A stretch of DNA of 64,000 nt. Origin: Streptomyces sp. NA02950. GTDB taxonomy: Bacteria; Actinomycetota; Actinomycetes; Streptomycetales; Streptomycetaceae. The notes under the pieces are model-generated. The model did no database searches. It was not told the DNA's origin and worked only from the letters and a program-made list of their open reading frames with translations. The translations under genes were made by a program, and so were the position numbers. The first letter of the stretch is position 1. Each line of letters starts with the position of its first letter. The DNA is taken from positions 124,001-188,000 of the forward strand of contig NZ_CP054916.1 in assembly GCF_013364155.1 (NCBI RefSeq), in the 5' to 3' direction. Positions 58,268 through 64,000 of this stretch are shown one piece after another.

Positions 58268-61200
58268 GTGACTGCAGCCGGTACCCGTCTCCCCCTCATG
58301 TCTTCCCAGCTCGGTGTCTGGTTCGCCAGTCAGACCGGTGGGAACCGGGGCTATTGGATCGCTGAGTACTACGATATCGATGGTCCCGTCGAGGGAGAGG
58401 TGTTCGAGAAGGCCTGGTATCAGGCATTCGACGAGGTGGAGTCCGGGAGCATCCGCGTCACGGAGGAAAACGAGGGGCTCTACCAGACAACGGGTGCAGC
58501 CCCCAGGCCCGTCATCCAGTGGCTGGACCTCTCCGACGAGCCCTCCGCGGAGGCGGCGGCGCACCAGTTCATGTCGGCGGACCTGGACCGTGACGTGGAC
58601 CTCACAACGGCACCACTGGTGTCCGTCGCACTCATCAAGGTGTCCGACAAGCGTTTCTTCTGGTACCAGAAGGTGCACCACATCGCGTTGGACGGCTACG
58701 GGGGCTCGCTGTTCGCCCAGCGAGTGGGACACCTCTACAACGCCCGGTTCCACGGCACGGAACCCGGCCCCTCCGGTTTCGGACGGCTGGCCTCACTGGT
58801 GGAGGCGGACCTCCGCTACCGCGACTCCGAGCAGTTCGCACTCGACCGCCTGTACTGGGCGGAGCGGCTCGCCCGCTGCGCTCCCGCACAGCCCCTCTCC
58901 GACCACTCCAGGCTGCCCGGCTCCCGTCATCAGCCTGACTCCCGTCGGACCCTCCGTGTCACGGCAGACATCACCCCCGAGCTGCGCGAACGGATCAGGA
59001 CCACCGTCAGCCGTGCTTTCCCTGCGGTCATCGGGGCGCTCGTGGCGCTGTACATGCACAAGTCCGGCTCCGGACGTGACGTCGTCCTCGGACTCCCGGT
59101 GACGGCACGCGTGTACCAGGAAGCCCGCCGGACGCCATGCATGATGTCGAACATGCTCCCCATCCGGTTGTCCGTGGACGCCGACCTCACGTTTCCCCAG
59201 CTCGTACGCCGGACGTCGCAGCACATGCGGGAGGCGCTGCCCCACCAGCGCTACCCACTGGAGGCCATCCACCGCGATCTCGGTCTGCCCCCGGGAGGGG
59301 CGAGGGTCGTCGGCCCCAGCGTCAACGTGATGACTTTCGACGATGGCATGTTCGACCTCGGTGGGGCCGGCGTGACAGCGCACAACCTGGCCATCGGCCC
59401 GGTTGAGGACATGTCGGTCACCGTCTACGACCGACACGACGGACGTGGCATGCAGATCATGCTCGACGTCAACGCCGACAGCTACGACCTTGAGCAGGCC
59501 ACCACTCACCTCGACCGTATGGTACGTCTGCTGGAACGCGTCCCCGACGATGCCGAGCGCCGCCTCGCCGAGATGGATCTGCTGACGGCGGAGGAGCGTG
59601 ACCGGGTGGTGCATGGTTTCAACGACACCGCCCGTCAGGTGGTGCCGGGGGTGGTGCCGGGGTTGTTCCAGGCGCGGGTGGCTGCCGCTCCGCAGGCTGT
59701 GGCGGTGGTGTGCGGGGATACCGCTGTGAGTTACGCGGAGCTTGATGGGCGGGTGGGGCGGCTGGCGGGTTATCTGGCCGGTCAGGGGGTGGGGCCGGAG
59801 TCGGTGGTGGCAGTGGCGCTGGAGCGGTCGGTGGATCTGGTGGTCGCGCTGCTGGCGGTGCACCGGGCCGGAGGCGCCTACCTTCCGCTGGACCCGGACT
59901 ACCCGCCGGGCCGGCTGGAGTACATGCTGCGCGACGCCCGCCCGGCCCTGGTGATCACCGTGGAGGGGCTGCGGCCGGTGCTGCCGGACACGCATTCCCT
60001 GCCGGTGGTCATCCTCGATGACCCGCACACGGTCGCGGACCTGGCGGGGTGTGAACCGGCCCGCGGGATCCCGGAATCCCTCACGCCCGCTCACCCGGCG
60101 TATGTGATGTACACCTCCGGATCGACCGGACAGCCCAAGGGCGTGATCATCCCGCATGAGGGCATCGTCAACCGACTGGCCTCGCTCCAGGGACAGTACG
60201 CACTCGGTTCTTCGGACCGGGTGCTCCATAAGACCCCGATCGGGTTCGACGCATCGGTTTCGGAGATCTTCTGGCCGCTGGCTCAGGGCGCGACGCTGGT
60301 GGTGGCGGCCCCGGGCGGACACCGGGATCCGGGCTATCTGGCCGAGCTGATACGGCGGGAGCGGATCACGGTGGCCGATTTCGTGCCGTCGATGCTGCAG
60401 GCGTTTCTCCGGGAGCCGGATGCCGCGGCGTGTACGGCGCTGCGGGCGGTGTTCTGTGGCGGTGAGGCGTTGTCGGCCGGGCTGCGGGATGAGCTCCAGG
60501 CCGTGCTGGATGTGCCGTTGCACAATGTGTACGGTCCCACCGAGGCGTCGGTCGATGTCACCGCCTGGCGCTGCACCAGGGACGACGGCAGTGCGGTGCC
60601 GATCGGTGCACCGGTGTGGAACACCCGGGCGTATGTTCTGGACGAGGCGTTGTGCCCGGTCCCGCCGGGGGTGCGGGGTGAGCTGTATCTGGCGGGTGTG
60701 CAGCTGGCGCGGGGCTATGTCAACCGTCCCGGACTGACCGCCGAGCGGTTTGTCGCCTGCCCCCTGGGCGCTCCGGGAGAGCGGATGTACCGCACCGGCG
60801 ACCTGGCCCGCTGGCGGCCCGACGGCAGCCTGGAGTACCTGGGCCGCACCGACGACCAGATCAAACTACGCGGCTTCCGCATCGAACCCGGCGAGATCGA
60901 ATCCGCTCTGGCCGCCCACCCCGACATCGCCGAGGCGGTGGTGGTCGTCCGCGAGGACCGTCCCGGCGACCGCCGACTCGTCGGCTACGCGGTACCCACC
61001 ACCCCCCAACGGCCCGTGGACCCACAGCAACTGCGCCACTTCACCGGCCGGCACCTGCCCGACTACATGATCCCGGCGACAGTCGTCATCCTGGACGCAC
61101 TGCCCCTGTCACCCAACGGGAAACTGGATCGCAGGGCGCTGCCGGTGCCGGAGTATGGCGTGGCTGTGGTGGGCAGGGCGCCTCGCACGATGCTGGAAGA

Positions 61201-64000
61201 GGTGTTGTGCGCGGTGATCGCGGAGGTCGTCGGTGTGCCGGACATCGGGATCGATGACAACTTCTTCGAGCTCGGACTGCAGTCGCTGATGGCGGTGACG
61301 GTGGTGGAGCGTCTGCGGGCGCGGGGGGTTGCTGTCGATGTGCGGGCGTTGTTCGCGACGCCGACGGTGGAGAGTCTGGCGCGGTCGGCGGTGGGCCGCG
61401 GTGAGGTGGTGGTGCCTGCCAACGGTATTCCGGCCGGGGCGGAGCGGATCACGCCGCAGATGCTGACGCTGGTGGACCTGGATCAGGCGGAGATCGACGG
61501 CATCGTGGCCAGGATTCCGGGCGGCGCGCCGAACATCGCGGATGTCTACCCCCTGGCGCCTTTGCAGGAGGGCCTGCTCTTCCACCACCTCCTCGAACCG
61601 GAGACCAGCGATGTCCATGTGTTGTCGGACCTCCTCATGCTGGAGGACCGGGAGCGTCTGAGGGCGTTCTTGCGTGCGCTGCAGTGTGTGGTGGACCGGC
61701 ATGACATCCTGCGCACGGCGGTGCTGTGGGAGGGCCTGCCCGAGCCGGTGCAGGTCGTACAGCGCGAGGCCCGCATCCACACCGAACACCTGGACATCGA
61801 TCCCGGTACCGCCTCCCCGCACGCCGGTGGGGATGACCCTGATCCCGGTACCGCCTCCCCGCACGCCGGTGAGGATGACCCTGATCCCGGTACCGCCTCC
61901 CCGCACGCCGGTGAGGATGACCCTGATCCCGGTACCGCCTCCCCGCACGCCGGTGGGGATGTCGCTGGGCTGACCCACGCCCTGCTCCGGGCGGGCGATA
62001 CGCCACTGATGGTGGGCCGTGCGCCGCTGCTGCGTGTCCTGACCGCCGCGGTGCCCGGTACTCAGCGGCACCTGGCCCTGGTCCAGGTGCACCACCTTAT
62101 CCATGATCACACCGCATCGGAGGTGTTGTTGGGGGAGGTGCGGGCGTTTTTGGAGGGGTGTGAGGCGGGGCTTGGGGTTCCGTTGCCGTTCCGGGACTTT
62201 GTGGCTCAGGCGCGGCTGCGTATCTCGCGTCGGGAGCACGAGGAGTTCTTCGCGGGGCTGCTGGCGGGGGTGGATGAGCCGACCGCGCCGTTCGGGCTGG
62301 TGGATGTGCATGGCGATGGGCGTCAGGTGCATGAGGCGGTACGGGTGGTCGATGCCGGTGTGGCCGGGCGGGTACGGCAGCAGGCGCGGCGGCTGGGGGT
62401 GAGTCCGGCGGCGTTGTTCCATCTGGTGTGGGCACGGGTGGTCGCGGTGGCCTCGGGCCGCCAGGATGTCGTCTTCGGCACGGTGCTGTTCGGGCGGATG
62501 CAGGCGGGGGCGGGTGCCGACCGGGTACCGGGCCCGTTCATCAACACGCTGCCGGCGCGTGTCCGTCTGGGCGCAGGGGGTGTCGCCGATGCGGTCCAGG
62601 GGCTGCAGCGGCAGCTTGCCGACCTGCTCGATCACGAGCACGCGCCGCTGAGCCTGGCCCAGCAGGCCACCGGTCGCCCCACCGGGGCCCCCTTGTTCAC
62701 CTCACTCCTCAACTACCGCCATAACCCCTCCTCCAGCCAGGAACTCATCACCGGACTGGAGGGTATCGAGGTGGTGTTCAGCCGCGAGCGCTCGAACTAT
62801 CCCCTGGCTTGCTCGGTGGATGACACCGGTGAGGGTTTCGAGCTGACCGTCGCCGCGGCCGCCCCGGTGGATCCCGGTGTCGTGGCCGGGTGGGTGCACA
62901 ACGCGCTGGAGTCGTTGGCGTCCCTGCTGGAGACGGCTGCCGATGCCGGGCCGCAGCAGATCTTGCTGCTTGATGCGGGAGAGCGTGACCGGGTGGTGCA
63001 TGGTTTCAACGACACCGCCCGTCAGGTGGTGCCGGGGGTGCTGCCGGGGTTGTTCCAGGCGCAGGTGGCTGCCGCTCCGCAGGCTGTGGCGGTGGTGTGC
63101 GGGGATACCGCTGTGAGTTACGCGGAGCTTGATGGGCGGGTGGGGCGGCTGGCGGGTTATCTGGCCGGTCAGGGGGTGGGGCCGGAGTCGGTGGTGGCAG
63201 TGGCGCTGGAGCGGTCGGTGGATCTGGTGGTCGCGCTGCTGGCGGTGCACCGGGCCGGAGGCGCCTACCTTCCGCTGGACCCGGACTACCCGCCGGGCCG
63301 GCTGGAGTACATGCTGCGCGACGCCCGCCCGGCCCTGGTGATCACCGTGGAGGGGCTGCGGCCGGTGCTGCCGGACACGCATTCCCTGCCGGTGGTCATC
63401 CTCGATGACCCGCGCACGGTCGCGGACCTGGCGGGGTGTGAACCGGCCCGCGGGATCCCGGAATCCCTCACGCCCGCTCACCCGGCGTATGTGATGTACA
63501 CCTCCGGATCGACCGGACAGCCCAAGGGCGTGATCATCCCGCATGAGGGCATCGTCAACCGGCTGGCAGCCATCCAGGGACAGTACGCACTCGGTTCTTC
63601 GGACCGGGTGCTCCACAAAACCCCGATCGCCTTCGATGTATCGGTTTCGGAGATCTTCTGGCCGCTGGCTCAGGGCGCGACGCTGGTCATGGCGGCCCCC
63701 GGCGGACACCGGGATCCGGGCTATCTGGCCCAGCTGATGCAGCGGGAACACATCACGGTGGCCAACTTCGTGCCGTCGGTGCTGCAGGCGTTCCTCCGGG
63801 AGCCGGCCGCCCGGGCCTCCACCCATCTGAAGATCATGCTCTGCGGCGGCGAGGCGTTGCCGGCCGGGCTGCGGGATGACTTCCAGAGCGTGCTGGATGT
63901 GCCGTTGCTCAATCTCTACGGTCCCACCGAAGCATCGGTCGATGTCACCGCCTGGCGCTGCACCAGGGACGACGGCAGTGCGGTGCCCATCGGCGCACCG
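58268..64000 (+). CDS. NRPS3: synthetase, first two modules, continues past window
   Basis: Open from GTG 58268 to the window end (1911 codons). Domains (residues): N-terminal C 5-430 (HHIALDG at 136; EntF-like start [15 protein letters not shown]), A1 445-950, T1 (LGLQSL, Ser about 1006), C/E-like 1045-1580 (HHLIHDH about 1275, with a 42-bp tandem repeat expansion), A2 1585 to beyond. Codes by eye: A1 DASDFGVVDK (Glu/Gln-like), A2 DVSNLGLVDK, identical to NRPS2 A2. The N-terminal C with no preceding T suggests a start unit carrying an acyl or aryl cap. No thioesterase is seen in the window; NRPS2 may finish the chain. Confidence 0.92.
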   Translation, partial: MTAAGTRLPLMSSQLGVWFASQTGGNRGYWIAEYYDIDGPVEGEVFEKAWYQAFDEVESGSIRVTEENEGLYQTTGAAPRPVIQWLDLSDEPSAEAAAHQFMSADLDRDVDLTTAPLVSVALIKVSDKRFFWYQKVHHIALDGYGGSLFAQRVGHLYNARFHGTEPGPSGFGRLASLVEADLRYRDSEQFALDRLYWAERLARCAPAQPLSDHSRLPGSRHQPDSRRTLRVTADITPELRERIRTTVSRAFPAVIGALVALYMHKSGSGRDVVLGLPVTARVYQEARRTPCMMSNMLPIRLSVDADLTFPQLVRRTSQHMREALPHQRYPLEAIHRDLGLPPGGARVVGPSVNVMTFDDGMFDLGGAGVTAHNLAIGPVEDMSVTVYDRHDGRGMQIMLDVNADSYDLEQATTHLDRMVRLLERVPDDAERRLAEMDLLTAEERDRVVHGFNDTARQVVPGVVPGLFQARVAAAPQAVAVVCGDTAVSYAELDGRVGRLAGYLAGQGVGPESVVAVALERSVDLVVALLAVHRAGGAYLPLDPDYPPGRLEYMLRDARPALVITVEGLRPVLPDTHSLPVVILDDPHTVADLAGCEPARGIPESLTPAHPAYVMYTSGSTGQPKGVIIPHEGIVNRLASLQGQYALGSSDRVLHKTPIGFDASVSEIFWPLAQGATLVVAAPGGHRDPGYLAELIRRERITVADFVPSMLQAFLREPDAAACTALRAVFCGGEALSAGLRDELQAVLDVPLHNVYGPTEASVDVTAWRCTRDDGSAVPIGAPVWNTRAYVLDEALCPVPPGVRGELYLAGVQLARGYVNRPGLTAERFVACPLGAPGERMYRTGDLARWRPDGSLEYLGRTDDQIKLRGFRIEPGEIESALAAHPDIAEAVVVVREDRPGDRRLVGYAVPTTPQRPVDPQQLRHFTGRHLPDYMIPATVVILDALPLSPNGKLDRRALPVPEYGVAVVGRAPRTMLEEVLCAVIAEVVGVPDIGIDDNFFELGLQSLMAVTVVERLRARGVAVDVRALFATPTVESLARSAVGRGEVVVPANGIPAGAERITPQMLTLVDLDQAEIDGIVARIPGGAPNIADVYPLAPLQEGLLFHHLLEPETSDVHVLSDLLMLEDRERLRAFLRALQCVVDRHDILRTAVLWEGLPEPVQVVQREARIHTEHLDIDPGTASPHAGGDDPDPGTASPHAGEDDPDPGTASPHAGEDDPDPGTASPHAGGDVAGLTHALLRAGDTPLMVGRAPLLRVLTAAVPGTQRHLALVQVHHLIHDHTASEVLLGEVRAFLEGCEAGLGVPLPFRDFVAQARLRISRREHEEFFAGLLAGVDEPTAPFGLVDVHGDGRQVHEAVRVVDAGVAGRVRQQARRLGVSPAALFHLVWARVVAVASGRQDVVFGTVLFGRMQAGAGADRVPGPFINTLPARVRLGAGGVADAVQGLQRQLADLLDHEHAPLSLAQQATGRPTGAPLFTSLLNYRHNPSSSQELITGLEGIEVVFSRERSNYPLACSVDDTGEGFELTVAAAAPVDPGVVAGWVHNALESLASLLETAADAGPQQILLLDAGERDRVVHGFNDTARQVVPGVLPGLFQAQVAAAPQAVAVVCGDTAVSYAELDGRVGRLAGYLAGQGVGPESVVAVALERSVDLVVALLAVHRAGGAYLPLDPDYPPGRLEYMLRDARPALVITVEGLRPVLPDTHSLPVVILDDPRTVADLAGCEPARGIPESLTPAHPAYVMYTSGSTGQPKGVIIPHEGIVNRLAAIQGQYALGSSDRVLHKTPIAFDVSVSEIFWPLAQGATLVMAAPGGHRDPGYLAQLMQREHITVANFVPSVLQAFLREPAARASTHLKIMLCGGEALPAGLRDDFQSVLDVPLLNLYGPTEASVDVTAWRCTRDDGSAVPIGAP
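59594..64000 (+). repeat. Right arm of a large inverted repeat (NRPS3 module 1-2)
   Basis: Partner of 48820-53097. It extends to, and probably past, the window end. The A1 pocket region (about 60150-60550) and 60870-61085 are the main divergent stretches. Confidence 0.85.
61799..61966 (+). repeat. 42-bp in-frame tandem repeat, four units, in NRPS3 C/E domain
   Basis: Units at 61799, 61841, 61883 and 61925 each encode [14 protein letters not shown] or a one-residue variant; the last unit ends in GDVAG as in NRPS2. The corresponding site in NRPS2 has one unit. The expansion adds 42 residues to a surface loop before the HHLIHDH motif. Confidence 0.93.

Noticed and set aside
61109..62641. 510-codon minus-strand frame opposite NRPS3 with repeats of [13 protein letters not shown] type
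   Set aside because: The repeats are the antisense reading of the 42-bp minisatellite; no independent protein evidence.

Overview
The window is very GC-rich and looks like an accessory region of a Streptomyces-type actinomycete chromosome or large plasmid. The evidence is codon use, the protein families, and transposases of the IS701, IS630, IS110, IS1380, IS3, IS5 and IS481 families. Three nonribosomal peptide synthetase (NRPS) genes fill about 30 kb. The rest is a patchwork of insertion sequences (IS) and broken genes whose ends coincide with IS borders or abrupt junctions.

Region 1 (1-10.7 kb) is mostly decay. It holds the start of an integrase that leaves the window, an IS701 scrap, and a three-gene cassette with WXG100/type VII secretion character (697-2931). 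A broken P-loop NTPase follows. Next is a dead type I-E CRISPR-Cas locus on the minus strand: a cas6e 3' end, a frameshifted cas1, a cas2 tail and a degenerate array. An IS3-family element cuts cas6e; beyond it lie a broken tyrosine recombinase, a truncated IS5 transposase, a deleted metallo-beta-lactamase-fold gene beside an intact MarR regulator, an IS1380 scrap and a gutted ABC ATPase.

Region 2 (10.7-16.6 kb) has three translation-identical 1532-bp IS701-family copies, two direct and one inverted, with 8-bp spacers. An IS630 element sits at a TA in the second spacer.

Region 3 (16.9-30.8 kb) is NRPS1, a complete four-module synthetase with thioesterase (C-A-T-C-A-T-C/E-A-T-C-A-T-TE) plus an MbtH protein. 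The specificity codes, read by eye, suggest Ser (with an odd W239R change), an aromatic residue possibly Trp, Phe and Pro.

Region 4 (30.8-43.9 kb) has an IS110 element, an IS1380 fragment, two IS3 elements and several gene remnants: Hsp70-like, alcohol dehydrogenase, enoyl-CoA hydratase, aldose epimerase, TauE/SafE and an I36-like inhibitor. Two intact regulatory units remain: TetR with an NmrA-like reductase, and an XRE-cupin regulator divergent from an MFS exporter.

Region 5 (44.0-64.0 kb) is a divergent NRPS locus. On the minus strand a small ORF, an AsnO/VioC-type Fe(II)/2-oxoglutarate hydroxylase, an SDR oxidoreductase and NRPS2 (three modules plus TE; Ser-X-Ser by code) form an operon. 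On the plus strand run a type II thioesterase, an MbtH protein and NRPS3, which continues past the window end. NRPS2 and NRPS3 share arms of about 4.3 kb in inverted orientation, and NRPS3 has an in-frame 42-bp tandem expansion. The likely logic is that both synthetases build one hydroxylated peptide, with the hydroxylase acting on a Glu/Gln-like or other residue. This is inference, not shown by sequence.
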